Below, piece after piece: positions 11,416 through 56,917 of a stretch of DNA of 64,000 bases. The translations under genes were made by a program, and so were the position numbers. The DNA is from Amoebidium appalachense (lineage: Eukaryota; Ichthyosporea), in contig CAVNZM010000005.1 in NCBI GenBank assembly GCA_963693365.1, positions 9,610,001 to 9,674,000 on the forward strand. The letters are read 5' to 3'. Each line of letters begins with the position of its first letter. Positions within the stretch are counted from its first letter, which is position 1. Below the pieces are notes generated by a model, which saw only the letters and a program-made list of their open reading frames with translations, was not told the DNA's origin and did no database searches.

Positions 11416-13655
11416 TGGTTTGGCCTTAAGCTCTTTAATGAGGAATACAAGGGGCCTGTGAAAATGTGTGTACTGTTGCTTTTCTTTTTCTTCTTGTCTT
11501 TTTCTCAGTTTCCCTTTCTTTCCGTCCTATGTTTCTTTTCTTTCCTCTTCCTTTTGTATCGCTGGTGTGTGTGTGTGTGTGCGGTGGTGGTGGTGGGAGT
11601 GAAACGGAGAAGATGGGGAACCATGTCCGTGTATACTTGGTTGACGGGTGGCACACATGTTCTGAAAGTGGTGTTGGGGATCCACCCCTATCAAACCTCA
11701 GAAAGAAGGCCCTCAAATCTGTTTCAAGAGAGCCGACTACGGACCTCCGCCATCTGCAGTGTTTGTATTTTGTTGTTTTGTGTGTTTACCAGTCATACAC
11801 GTACGATACTCAGGTTAAGTTTTCGACAATGTTATGTTTAGGTGGTAACAGTCGAGTTTGGTCGTGTGTGCACGTTCGTCTGTCACAGTGGTGTGTGAAT
11901 GCATGGCTTCACCGGATGGATGTTTAGTGGACTTTTCCGTGCTCCAGTGGTTGGTGAGCGGGTGTTGTTTCATTTTTACTATCTGCATGGGTATACGATT
12001 GATATGTAGATGTGATTGCTGTTCAAGCACCGAAATTGATATGATTGCTGACATAATGTATATACAGGTCATGTGGATGGAGTTGTGGTGTGGCACATGG
12101 GCCCTGCTTCTACAACCCATATGGGCAAAAGGTATCAATCTGAGTGAGAACCTTGCCCCACCTGCCTTTCATTCGACTAGTTTACTATTTTACCGCCCTA
12201 AGCCGACGGGGTGGTTGTGCACGGTGCTGCGCTGACTTGGCTATGCTGCAACTACAAGACAAAGTATAACTATAACGCATGACACTATATATTGAAATGG
12301 ACATTTAGATTTGCTACATATAGCTGACGTAGCCTAGTGGTTTTGATAGGGCACTCGTTTAGCCAGTATTTCTTTCGAAGTATTTCTTTCGAACGTTTCT
12401 CTGTCAGTGAGCTCTATTAGTGCGCACCGTGCACCGGAAGTAGTTTTGAAATGAGATAACATGACGGCGCAGTTATCAACTGCGGGCTTTCGATGACAAG
12501 TAGCACCATTTATATCCAGTCGCAGGGCGCCTGGAAAATGGTGTTGGGTGTTCCTGTTTAAAGAGAATGTATATGATTGTATGCCAAGGGTATAATGCCC
12601 ACATGAATAAAGTTGTAGAATGCGAACTTTCGTGCGTTCCCGCGTGTTCATCCGCCTCAACCACAACCCAACTGCAAGTTCCCCTAGTTCCCGGCCACCT
12701 ACAATTTTCAAACTTATGATCATGCAAGCTAGTGCTGCTTTTGTTTAATGATTCGTGTTGTGTGCGCGCTGTGTGTGGGTACCACCGGGTGTGCGTGTGT
12801 GACCGAGATTCTGCTTTGTGTTATGTTTTGCAAATGTACGTGTTCTGGGCAAGAGCCCAGCGAATAAATTTCACGCACTGACACATCAATGAAACCATGA
12901 TGTTGGTGCCACGTGTGCAGACTTATCCCAGGCGTAGCCATTTAGTTGCAAAAGGGTACGCATACGCCTGGTATACGTATGTTGCTGGAGAAGCTTTAGC
13001 ATAATGCTCATAGACGGAAGGTATTCGTGAGCTGGCACACAGCAGGGCCGGACTGGTGCTGCAGGCCGCTGGCGCAAACCAGCACAGATAGCGCAAACAC
13101 CAGGTGCGCACGTAGCCAATCACTTGACGACCCTTACGTATGTTTAAATTGGCTTACAAGGCATTCTGTGAACTGCAGCAGTTTTATGCACAAAACGTAA
13201 ACAAGCGTGGCTGTGAACCTGTGACGTTGCTGATTCAGAAAAACGGTACTGGCGTGGTCACGGATGTCCAACATGCACGTTAGAAGATATGCGTGCATGT
13301 AGACCCCATTCGTGTTTAGCTCAAAAAAATCGATCTGCTGAAACCCCAGTGCGGCACCCAAGCCAAAGCTGGCTTAACTCCAAATTTTTGAACTTCCGGG
13401 TCTGTCACATCTCCACATCTGATGGCACAAGCAGTCGTTCTTCCCCCGGGTGCATAAAGGACTCTCCTAATACTTGCCTCTTCCGCTTGAGGGAAGCTCG
13501 GTCTACTTTCTTTGTTATTCCGTCCGTATCTAGAAAAGTGCGGCGTTGGGTGCAAGTGAAATCCATTCATCGGATACCACGACCGCCATTCCTGGCCAGC
13601 CTAGCACGTTCCGAAGTTTTTACAAGTTTGTCTTTTATTGACACTGTCTTTCTAC
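11416..13655. other. Intergenic spacer, no gene seen
   Basis: T-rich and GT-rich near 11470-11600, then mixed unique sequence. Open frames reach about 150 codons but overlap one another on both strands, mostly lack ATG starts, and show no recognisable domain. Confidence 0.6.
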
Positions 13656-13662
13656 TATAAAA
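13656..13662 (+). promoter_or_regulatory. TATA box of the BCS1 gene
   Basis: TATAAAA, 56 bp upstream of the ATG at 13718. The short spacing suggests a short 5' leader. Confidence 0.55.
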
Positions 13663-13717
13663 ACACTTGCTTCGAGGAGTTGTTGCCGTTTTTGTTATGT
13701 AGCTCAGGATCTCAAAC

Positions 13718-40058
<26,341 letters not shown>

Positions 40059-40598
40059 GTTCGTTTCCCCTTCCTTCCCCCCCCCCCCCCCCCCTTCCCC
40101 CCTCTCCCTCCCCCCCCCCCCCCCCCCCCCCCTCCCCCCACACACACACACACACACACAAGCACACATATACACATTCACACACACATGCATGCACACG
40201 TGCTCGCGCACACACACAGACAGACACACACCTCCACTCACACAGACACGTGCGCGGGGTCACACGCACACACTCACTCACACTCTCAGACACTCACACA
40301 CACACACAAAACCAAAAAGAAGGCGACAATCATGGCAATGGTGATGATCAAGGAATCATGATAAAGAATAAAGAAAAAAGGAAGTGGGGAGGGGGAGGGG
40401 GGAGGGGGGGGAAAGAGAGAGAAAGAGAGAGAGAGAGAGAGGTATGAAACGAATGCGTGAGAAGAAAAGGATCAAAGCAAATCAACTCATTTCTCATTTC
40501 TCTCTACCCCAATTTCTACGTGCAAAGTCACGGTGTGTCTAGTTGAACAGTTTGAGTGTCTCGTGGGTCACCTTTTATCTTTACCCGCGTGGTGGGCT

Positions 40599-40640
<42 letters not shown>

Positions 40641-40900
40641 TCATGAAATCAACCGGGGCACCTACGGTAACGAATGACGTTACAAATATTCAAGGTGTTT
40701 GTATGGCCTATTGTGTGTGTGCGTGTGCGTGTGCGTGTGCGTGTGCGTGTGCGCGCGCGCGCGCGTGTGTGTGTGTTTGTGTTTGTGTTTGTGTTTGTGT
40801 TTGTCTGTACTGTGATGTAGGTGTGTGTGTGTGTGTGCGCGCGCGCGTGCGCGCACGGTGTGTTCCGTGTGTACAACGTGTGTGAAAGTGTTTTTGTTAG

Positions 40901-46885
<5,985 letters not shown>

Positions 46886-46990
46886 GTGTGTTTCTTTCTT
46901 CTTTTTCGTTTATCTTCCCCCTTTTTTTTCTGTTTTTGTGTGCACGGTGTGTGGTGTTTTTTTTTTTTTTTTTTTTTTTTTTGATTGTGT

Positions 46991-47047
<57 letters not shown>

Positions 47048-47363
47048 GGTTTCCGGAACTAGAGGGTGTATTGCGAAGTTTTCTGGGTCCCGTGGGGAAG
47101 GAGACCGCACGAGAGGGGAGGGCTGGGGGGGTTAAGACGAGGATGTTCATAAAGGGGGGATCTTTTGTTCCTGTATTTCAACAACTTGAATAGGACAGGT
47201 GATCACCTTTATTATTTTGTCCGAAGTTATTCATTCGGCCATAGTGGGTACTTGTTGATCTGATTGTTGCTGGTGTTGTGTTCTGACCCGTGCACAATGT
47301 ATGATGGAGAGGCAGGTGTGAAGCGCACACACCACAGGCACACGTACACGAACATGCGCGCAG

Positions 47364-47443
<80 letters not shown>

Positions 47444-50400
47444 CAACCCGCAGAAATCCGGCCAGCGTTCCGAATCAGCCCGCCAACGCCGCATGATCTA
47501 CGAAACCATGATCGCGGAGCAGGGCAAAAGAAAACGCAAAAACCCCCTCCAGGAGAATGACGGCAAGCCAAATTTCAAGCGTCCACGGACCCCGAGCGAT
47601 ATTTCGAGCGTGTACCGGGGTCGGAAACGGGGCCGGGACGATTACGAATCGAATTGGTCGAGTCGGGCTGCCAGCCCGGTGTTTTCCGGAATGCGCTGGT
47701 CGTATTCCGACGGATCGCTTGCGGATACCGTGAGGGTACGACGGAGGAGGGCGAAGATGCGCGTTGCCGCGGGCGATGAATCTGAGACGTCGTACACCAA
47801 AAAAGGAATTGATTGGGACATGCTATTGGCAGATGCGGCTGGAACACCTGGGATGATGTGGCGGGGTGGAATGTCGGACCTCCCGATCGGAGCCAATCGG
47901 ATGGGGCAGATTCGCCACGGGCTTGCTCTGTGGAATGCAAAGAATGTGGTCGGGGAGGAGGGCAAACCGGACGACGTTTCGCGGCGTCGGCCCTATTTCA
48001 AACCCCGCTTGCACATGGCGGTGGCATGGCCGAATGTCCAATCGCCGGTGACTCCTGCGGCTGACTTGCAACCAATCAGGGATCAGGGATCAGACAAGGA
48101 AGAAATACCATTGGATACCAAGGAGGAGGTTGAAAATTCGGAGACGGAAATTGATTCCGAGGTAGAGAGGAGAGAGAGGAAGAGACGAAAATCCGAGACA
48201 GGGGGGGGTAAGAGTTTCAAGGCGGGGGGCTCCAACTGAAATTTCAAGCGGGGAGGAATGGGGGCTAAGGAGGGAGAGAGGTCGTGCGGTGGTTAGACAA
48301 AGAAGAGGGAGGGAAGACGTAGAAAAGGAACGGGATCTCGGTGTGGAAATGGAGGTGACTGTGGAAGAAGAAAAGAATGAAGAACGGAAGGAAAAGGGAG
48401 AAGAGGAAGAGAAAGGAACGAACCGCAAAGAGGAAAACGTTGAGGGGACGGGTGAACATGGGAGCGAAATGACGGAGGCTGAAAAGGAAAAAGAAAAAAG
48501 GAAAAAGAAATGGATGAAGGAAAGAAGGAGTCTTGGGATTGACACGGGGGAGAGCAGGAGGGGGGATGGGGAGAGGGCGGAAAGGGCGGAAGGAGGGAGG
48601 GAGGGAGTTGAGAAGGAGAGAGGAAGTCGGTGATGGGGTGACACCAAAAAAGGAAATAGGGGTGGGCGGCGAGGTGGAAAAGGGCGTGGGTGAGTCTCAT
48701 AATGATGTCGGTGCGGGAGAAGTGGGAAAAGTGGGAGAAGTTGTGGTTGGAATGGATGTTGGGGAGGAAAAGAAGAAGAAAAGGAGAAGAAGAAGTAGCG
48801 AAGTCACCACGAGGGAAGAAAGGGACGTGGTCGAAGGGGTTGGGAACGTGGAAACGAGAGAGGGAGAGGGAGCGGGTGAGATGGGAGGAGTAGGGGAGGA
48901 GGTGCGGGTGGGGGTGGTGAGGAAGAAGGTTGAGATAAGCGAGGAGGAGAAGGAGAGGAGAAGACAGAGAAGAAGGGAAAGACGGAGAGAGGCGAGGGAA
49001 AGGAAAAAGTTGGAGGAGGGGGAGGGAGAGCGAGACGGCGACGGGAGGGGCCGTTGGGGAGGCGGGGGGTGATGGCGAGAGAGATGAACAGGAAATGGAA
49101 AGGGAAAGGGCGCTCGTGATTCGTCTGAAAGTCAATGTGCCGCACAAAGAAACGACACAAAAAACGGAGGAAAAGACGAAAAAACGGAAAACAGAAACGG
49201 TAGCAGGAGGAACGGGGGGCGGACGCGAGGGAAGGAGAAGGGGGGCATGAAGGAAAAACGAAACGGGAGGAAAAAGAGCTGAAAGAACCGAAAGAAAAGA
49301 AGGAAAAGAAGAAGTCCAAGCAAAAACATGACCCCGCACACGGGCACGGAGAAGTCGATTTGGGATCGAACGAACAAATGCCCCCATTCCACCAGTATCC
49401 ATTTGGCGAGCCGGGCCACCAGCATTACATTATGCCGGGTTCCTACGTGCAACCGTTCTACCCTCACAACCAATTATATTTCCCCGTACCCGGCGACGTC
49501 AACCAACCGCAAACGGCGGATGTCATGCATCCAGCCCACCACCATCCCTCCGCGATCCAATCAAATCCTGCGTATTATGGATACCCCCCAATGCATCCGC
49601 CGGCAGGCGACTCCCCGCCCCCACCAGCACCCATCAGCCAATCAGAATCCACGACGGAAGACGCCGGAAAACCGCGTAGCGAGCCGGAACCAATCGCGGG
49701 CTTCCACTCCCTGGCATCCCTCCAATCAGAACACACCACAGGCACCAGTGGCCGCATTACTATTCGCCGATTGACGTCGGGAGAGAACCGCAAATCGGAT
49801 CCGATCGTCCAACCGATACAGCCTCCTCCTGGAGCGATCAGCGGCCAAGGACCCCCCCATTCTGTTGCACCCCCCCAGGCCACGGGCACCAGCGGCCCCC
49901 CGGCCGGAAACCAGCCAACGTGGCTAGGGGGAATGATCTCCCAACACCCACCGCCGCCCACACGGCTGCTTCCCCGCCCGTCCCAACCGCCGGCGACAAC
50001 GACTCAGCCAAATATGGCAACGGCAACACCAAATATGGTAACAGGGACGCCAAATATGGTAACGGGGATGCCAAATATGGTAACAGGGACACCAAATATG
50101 GTAGGTGTGGGATCGAATCAGAATGTGCAGACGCACCCGCGACCCCCCTTACAATCAGTAACGGCGCCCAATCCTACGTGGCCATCCATGACGGTTGGCC
50201 CACAGCAGAGCATGACACGACCCCCACCGGCCTCGCAAGTGGAAATGACTGTACGCATGAACCCCCCCCTCTGCAACACCCGGCGTGCCCAGGCCTCCCC
50301 CCAATTCCGGTCGGATCATTTCCGGGCAAGCTGCTGCCGCAAACGCACAAGAACCCCCCCGCCAACCCATTAAGGGAAAGGGTGATTTGCCTCCGTTCCA

Positions 50401-51651
50401 AAATGGGAAACACGGTGTGCCTCCAAGAAAGACCACCCCGGCAGCAACATCGGAAACGTTGAACCCCCCTCCGGCTTCGGAATTGCAGAAGCAAACTCCG
50501 GCCAACCAAACGGGTCGGATTTTTAAGGCGGCAGGTCAGCAGGCGGGGGCGCCAGCAAAATCCGCCACCAAACCCACCAATCAGACAGAGGTGTCGGTGG
50601 CGCAGGCGGCCAATCAAAAACCGCCCAGTCAGAAACATCCAGCGGCTACTCCCGCCGCCAAAACCAAACCCGTACCTCCTGCACCTGCCTCAGTCAATCA
50701 GAAGACACCTGCACCAGCGCCGGCGACGGCGGCCAATCCGATTCCCCGTACACCGGCAGTGGCCACGAATCAGATCAAACCAACCCCCTTCCCTGCCCCC
50801 GCCCCCGCCCCGGCTCCAAATGTGCCTGCCAAAGCCAAAACTGCAATCCGCCCCCCCGCCCCCACCAACCCAACCCCGCCACAACCCACAACATCAAACC
50901 CCCCCGCTCCCGCGACCCCTGCGCCATCAAACCCTCCCGCCCCTGAGTGTAACGTTACCCCACAATCCTCCAACGCCAGCACATGGACGTATCACTTTTA
51001 CAACCCTGCCACGAGAATCGCCGCTGGGGCCCCCTCACGGACCCTTGTCGTGTCTCAGTTAGCGGGACGGGTGAGCAAGCGATACACTCCCCTAACGGGC
51101 GTCCCGCAAGTACCGGGGATGGTGAAGGAAGAGAGGCGTGGGTTTCCACCTCATGTCCCGGCGCCTCGCGCCGCAGCACCGGCACGTACAATTGCGCCTG
51201 GCCCAATCAAAATGACGGATTCAGCGCCAAATCAGGAACAGGGGGGTACTCCCGCCGTTAAGGTGGGGGCTGCGGCGGCACCGGCGGCGATTGACCGCAC
51301 CAACCAGCCAATCAGATCGGCTCAGAAGCCAACCGCCGCCCAATCGAATCCGGCCGTTGGGACCACGCCCAATACCAAGCCCATCCCTGTCCAATCAGAT
51401 CCCTTGACAGGAGAGGAGATGAAAACGCCCGGGGCCAATCGACCGGCAGCGGCAGGGAGCGGAGCCCAGACGACGCAGGGACAGGCGCAGGGAGGGTTAA
51501 AAGCAGGTGAAGGGGAAAAGGAAACCGAACCTGTGCGTGTGCAGGTTGATAAGATGCCGGGGAGAGTAAGGTTGGAAGGGGTGGAAAAGGAGAAGGAGAA
51601 GGTGACGTGGACGGCGGCGGTTGGAAGTGTTCCCCTCCCGCCTTCAGCAAC

Positions 51652-51683
<32 letters not shown>

Positions 51684-51713
51684 TAATCCATCAACAACCA
51701 CAACAATCAACCC

Positions 51714-51749
<36 letters not shown>

Positions 51750-51883
51750 TGATCCAACAACAACAACAACAACAATCAATCCAACAGCAACGTGTGAATG
51801 GTACGGATCTGTTGAGGACTACGGAGATTGAAGTCGTAAGCGGGGACGAGGATGATGGGTGGGGTTCGCCCATCGGAAGTTGA
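47444..51883 (+). CDS. Low-complexity C-terminal exon of the large kinase, frame broken five times
   Basis: The acceptor at 47443 joins the kinase exon ending at 46885 in phase 2, giving ...EIAS-NPQKSG. Coding then runs in one direction for 4.4 kb, but the open frame moves by +1 at five places: the G8 at 48201-48208, near the G6 at 48560-48565, the G6 at 49064-49069, one of two G6 runs at about 49213-49245, and the C8 at 50262-50269. Composition: basic RGRKRGRD region, Lys/Glu-rich helix-like block (48300-49000), His/Pro/Tyr-rich block, four TPNMVTG-type heptads (about 50020-50110), Pro/Ala-rich stretch, then poly-Gln (51650-51780), ending GDEDDGWGSPIGS. This resembles a disordered scaffold tail. 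If the breaks are real, the protein stops at 48239; if they are base-call errors, it runs to 51883. Confidence 0.68.
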
Positions 51884-52343
51884 GAACGATGTGAGAATGG
51901 CTTATAGAACCGGAAAACGGAATTAGAAAACGGTGTTTTAGGGGAAAACGAAATAAGAAAACCTTGTTTTTAGATGAAGTAGTGATTGTAAATTATGTTT
52001 GTTGAGGTGTATAGGTCGGGTGGGTTGATATGTAGCTGATGGGGGTCTGTTTATGTTGGTGTAATACTATGTCAGGGCGCGTGGGTGCCTCCTTTTTTAG
52101 CATGTTGTGTGTATGTGTATAATAAGCATGTGTGTGGCCATTTAGGTGGGTGTGGTATGTGCTTGCTTTCACGTAGACAAGCGTACATACGCCAACACAT
52201 TGGTCTGTATTATGTATGCACTGACTGTGTGTATTAAAGTTTTCAGCGAAAATTCTGTTGTCAATCCACGTGTGCTGCTATAGATTGAATTTATAATGAG
52301 GCTGTATGGATCGGCGGCAGGCGGGCGGGTGGTTTTTTTTTTT

Positions 52344-52385
<42 letters not shown>

Positions 52386-52691
52386 CATTTCAGAAGCCGC
52401 GGGGATGTGCGCACCATAATGTTATTATGTCAAGAGTATTTTTATAATAGTTGGGACAATGAGACATTCTTGACAACTAAAGATGAATATTTTTTTACGC
52501 TGCTTTGTGCAAGCTGGCAACAGATCATGTTTTGATTCACCAATGGGATTGAAGGATATATGACATACATGTGGGCCATTATCACGTGACGTGGCGGTCA
52601 CCCCGCCCCTCCCCGGCATCACCATGTACAATCCACGCACACGTACGTAACGTGCACACAGACATGCGTCCACACATGGTCTGTTTTGGCG

Positions 52692-52732
<41 letters not shown>

Positions 52733-53251
52733 CTTTTTAAATTTACAAGAGCACGTGGATGACTCGCAAAGTTACCTATTCAAGCCGGCACAGTGACTGC
52801 CCGACACCGGGCCTTGACACCGTACGTTACGTTGAGTCATGCATATTGTGGGGAGGAGGAGGAGAAGGGGAAAGGGGCATAAGAGAGAGAGAGATAACTC
52901 AAATGTTGAATTGAGAGATATATTTGTGTTATTTGATATATGATAATTGTATATATGATAGTGTGATATGTTATGATAGTGTTATTATATTGCACCGTTT
53001 TGTTTTTGTGTGTGTGCGTGTGTGTGGGTGTGTTTGTCCTTATTTTTACCGGGTTCTTTCTTTTTTTCTTTTTTTGGTGTTGCGTTCACGTGCGTGTGGC
53101 GTGTTGGCGTTCATGTAGCTGCTCATAAAGGAGTATGTGTGTGTATACATGTGTACGTGTCTTTGTGTGACTGTGCGTCACGTGCGCATATTGTGGCGCA
53201 TGTGTGTCTGCAGTTTACGTCACAGTTACACCCGGAAGTGGGCCCCGAGAA

Positions 53252-53284
<33 letters not shown>

Positions 53285-53918
53285 GGGGGGGGGAGGAGGG
53301 GGGGGGGGGGGGGGAGGGGGGGGGGGGGGACCGGGCGGCAACAATTGACATCGACCTTTTTCGACAACCTGCCCCCCTGCCATAAGTGGGCCCGGGAGCT
53401 TGGCAACTCTAGCTATTCACGTGCACAATTCCTTTCAAACCCTCCTCCTCCTCCTCCCCCTCCCCCCCTCCCCCCTAACCCCGCGGATCCCCTTCGCATG
53501 TGTGGGCCTGGGGCGGCCAAGTTTCTGTGTGCACGATTCCGATAACCTCGGCGTCTACAAGTGTATGTGTGTCTCTGCGTGCGAGTGTCGGTTTGCATGC
53601 ATGTGCACCTGTGCACATGTGGGTGTACGGCTGTGTTAATTCGTGCATGCATGCACCTGTACCAATTTGAGCGAATTACTGATTATGTGTGTAAATGTGC
53701 CGATCGTGTGTTGTATTGCACGGCATGCGTGTCTACTTGTGCAGCGAGTGTGTGGCTGCCACTGTGCCTTGCAAGGTAGGTGACATTCAACGGTGGCAAT
53801 GGCAGCGGTTGTTTGTGTGTCTGTGTGTGTGTGTGTGCTTCTGTGTGGGGTGATGGTGGTCGGACGGAGGGGAGTGTGTGTGTGGGGTGCGCGGGTGGGT
53901 GGCGAGAGAGGGAGGGGA

Positions 53919-53959
<41 letters not shown>

Positions 53960-54801
53960 AATCAGTGTTTTTGCTAAGTATGAAAGTCCATTACAGTAAC
54001 TACAGCGGTTTATTACACAGGAACACTGCGATATGGCCTATATTGATACTGATTGTAATAACCTTGTGTTTTTTTTTGTGGTAGCCAAACTCCAGATACC
54101 ACTATCTTATGTATGTCCTAAGTGTGGAGGACTGCTCGCTGGACACTATTCTTAGACTTTTATGCTATTTTTGGCTCTATGTACATATCTGGCCCCAATC
54201 CTGTGGCACCTTATATATTAAACAAACTATATGAGATTCTACAGGGTTGATAATTCTGTTATAGTTTTTGAGCATTCCCATGGCATCATTTTTTTACACA
54301 TTCCAACTTCTCGGTTTAGTAGCAAGCAGATGACAATAAAAAACTAGGCACCCAAGTCGTTGTCGATCCGTGCTACCTCTTTCGCATTTAAATACCAAAG
54401 AACCAAAGCATTCAAGATGGAGGAAGAATCCCCCTATTGATCAAAATCGTCAAGTCAATACCCCCCCCCCCCCCCCCCCCCTCCCCCCCCCCCCCCCAAA
54501 CAAACAAACAAACAAACACACAAACAAACAAAAACAACAACTAAAAAAACATTGGCAACAACAATAACAAACAAACAAACAAAAAAAAACACTGAATTGT
54601 TGAGTTGTGTAGTGCTTATTCTGTAGCCCATAGTTAACAAGGAAAAACAAACTTGGTTGTAAATAGTGGGTGCCATGAACAAATATCTGCCATGTATTTA
54701 AATTTACCCAGTACAGTACATCATAGAAGAAAAGTGCTAGTACACATATGAACTCGTCAATGCTTGCAGCCGCAAACAAGAAAATCCGGGAAGAAAAACC
54801 G
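51884..54801. other. Spacer between convergent genes, no gene seen
   Basis: It lies between the 3' ends of the plus-strand kinase gene and the minus-strand zinc-finger gene. It contains T19-G32 at about 52333-52384, G-runs at 53251-53329 and 53923-53956, and an AAAC-rich stretch at 54497-54590. No convincing coding frame. Confidence 0.6.
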
Positions 54802-54807
54802 TTTATT
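54802..54807 (-). terminator. Polyadenylation signal of the C2H2 gene
   Basis: AATAAA on the minus strand, 27 bp after the stop codon at 54837-54835. Confidence 0.45.
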
Positions 54808-54834
54808 ATCACCGCCAGTATATCTTATAATATA

Positions 54835-56917
54835 TCAAAGCTGCGAAACATCCTGCAAATCACAAATCGAACTCACGTCCTGCCCATCCATTCCTGCTCC
54901 TCCCCGGGCCAGCTCAAGAATTGCCATATCCAATGAAATCGCCTCCTTGTCATCCATCGCCATGGGCAAAGTCGAAATATCCAAATCCATTTCCGGGAAA
55001 TCCAACATATCGTCAAGAGAAGCCGCGTTTAAAGATAACCACATTTCGTCTTGCGGTGACGTAAACGGCGTGCCTCCTAGACTGCCAGCACCGGTACAAT
55101 CACCAACCAACGAAGGAAGGGAAGAAGACGTAAACATCCCCCCGTTCCCAAACCCACCATTTGCATGGTTGTGTTGCGGGCCCGCGAGGAGATACGATGT
55201 CGACGCAGACAGATGTCCCGCCAAGGGATTTTGCGACAGGCCCATACGGCCGCCCAAATGTCCCGGAACGTCCAGCGGCGGGGAGCAATACGGTGTGGCG
55301 TACTCGTTGAACGGCGGCGTCATTGCCGTAGCTGCGCCATGACGCATCGCCGGATGATCGTACGGACCTACAGCCTGTTGCACCGCGAAAGAAGAAATGT
55401 TCGACTGTTGGCATCGGAGATGCGATGTGGTGCGCGGGCGAGCGCTCGTCGGACCCCCCCAACCGATTGTATAGGACCCGGGACCCCCCTCCAGCGGCAT
55501 CATTGGTGAAGTTCCGCAGAATTCCGCCGATGGGGGTGTGGAGATGATGGATGGGTCAGAGCCCATGTGCATGCCCGAGTTCAACACCTCGGTCTGCCAC
55601 CGGGGGTTCATAATATGATGGTCCTCGACGATTGGTGCAAGGCCATGCGGCTGGTGCTGCATGAGGGAAGATGTGGGGCAGCTAATTGAGCGCTTGCGGA
55701 CGGGTTTGAATTTGTTTCCGGATTTTGAACTTGCCGCGGCGAACCCCGGGGACGCCATAAGTGCGTTGAAGTGAAGGTAGTCAGAGTGGGTGGAGGCCGG
55801 CCCGCCAAAACCGTACATTCCAAACCCTGGCATTCCGGGTTTTCGTAGCCTGGCACCGGGGTTTATGCGCAAATTTCGGGGGTCGTTGTCGGGACGGACA
55901 TTGTTGTGCTTGAGGCGGATATGGTTCTGTTGTGGAGGATGGGTGTGAGTTGAATGAGACAGGATCCGAAATCTGTCTTTGATACCAACTGGACGCACAC
56001 AGTTCCACACGTCGGAAAAAAGAAGCTTGATTCAACATGGACACCAATTACACATCCGGGTGAGAGAGACCGCATGGGTAGAGAGCAACGAGGGCATGTG
56101 AATGAACCAATGCACTGTGTTGGGCTACGTGTACAATTAAAAAATAGGCTCTAAGACAATGTTTCAGTATCTCTTGCATAGTGCTGATCTTGAAAAGTCA
56201 ACATATCATGCAACCAAGGCAAGAGAAAAGAAAAGAAAGGAAAAAGCATGTTGTGGGAAAGATGCGGCTTAGAATCAGCACCCACCCCGAAAGATCATCC
56301 TCGCAGCCCACCTATCCCAAAACCCATCTCCCTATTCCCACTGTACACTCGCATCAAACACCTATGCCCTTCAGAAGTCCTTTGGCTCAGAAAGAAAGCT
56401 CAGAATACACCGCTTAAAATCTCAAAAGGCGTCGGCTCATGGTAAAACGACACTTCAAGATTGACACAGTGGCAAAAGCCACAAAGTCATCGACAAGCAA
56501 AACCAAACAATCCACAAAGTCATCGACAAGCAAAACCAAACAATCCACAACAACCACACAAACCTGCAGTGAGCTCTCGGTTGCGTAGACACGTCCGCAT
56601 CCTTCCCACATGCACTCGACGTTGCGCACCAACTCTTTGAAAGACCTCCTCTTCCTCACTTTCTTATTCTCTTCCCCTCCCTCCCCACCTGCCACGCTCT
56701 CTCCCGAATCCCCGCCCACACCTCCATCGGATTCTGTCACTGCTCCCAAAGCATCATCGTCCTTTTCCTCCTTCACATTTCCCACATTTTCAATTTGGTC
56801 TTCCTCCTTCAGTTTGCCTGAAGACGTTGTCTTTAAAACTTTCTTTTGTGCCTTCGCGCCATGTTTTTCATATGCGTCGGTGGCTGATGTTGGGGCTTCC
56901 AGGTTTGGCGCCGTCAT
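54835..56917 (-). CDS. Single C2H2 zinc-finger protein, putative transcription factor
   Basis: Two exons, 56917-56564 and 55926-54835, make 481 residues. The start is the ATG at 56917; the frame upstream has only non-ATG codons. The N-terminus is Lys/Glu/Gly-rich and carries KKVRKRRSFKEL, a likely nuclear localisation signal. One C2H2 finger (C-x4-C-x12-H-x4-H) spans the exon junction: CMWEGCGRVYATESSLQ in exon 1 and NHIRLKH in exon 2. The rest is a Met/Pro/Gly/Ser-rich disordered region with RKRSIS (possible basophilic kinase site) at about residue 195, and an acidic Leu/Asp-rich segment (SLDDMLDFPEMDLD) near the C-terminus that resembles an activation domain. DNA binding and nuclear action are inferred from these features. 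The 637-bp intron lacks the long dinucleotide arrays of neighbouring genes. It has a 33-bp tandem duplication (about 56482-56550) near the donor. Confidence 0.87.

Noticed and set aside
12334-12723. 129-codon minus-strand frame in the SR-BCS1 spacer
   Set aside because: No family features, and overlapping frames on the same strand are equally plausible.
48293-49402. 369-codon minus-strand frame, Ser/Pro/Phe-rich
   Set aside because: Complement of the Lys/Glu/Arg-rich block on the plus strand, which continues the kinase tail with sensible composition on both sides.
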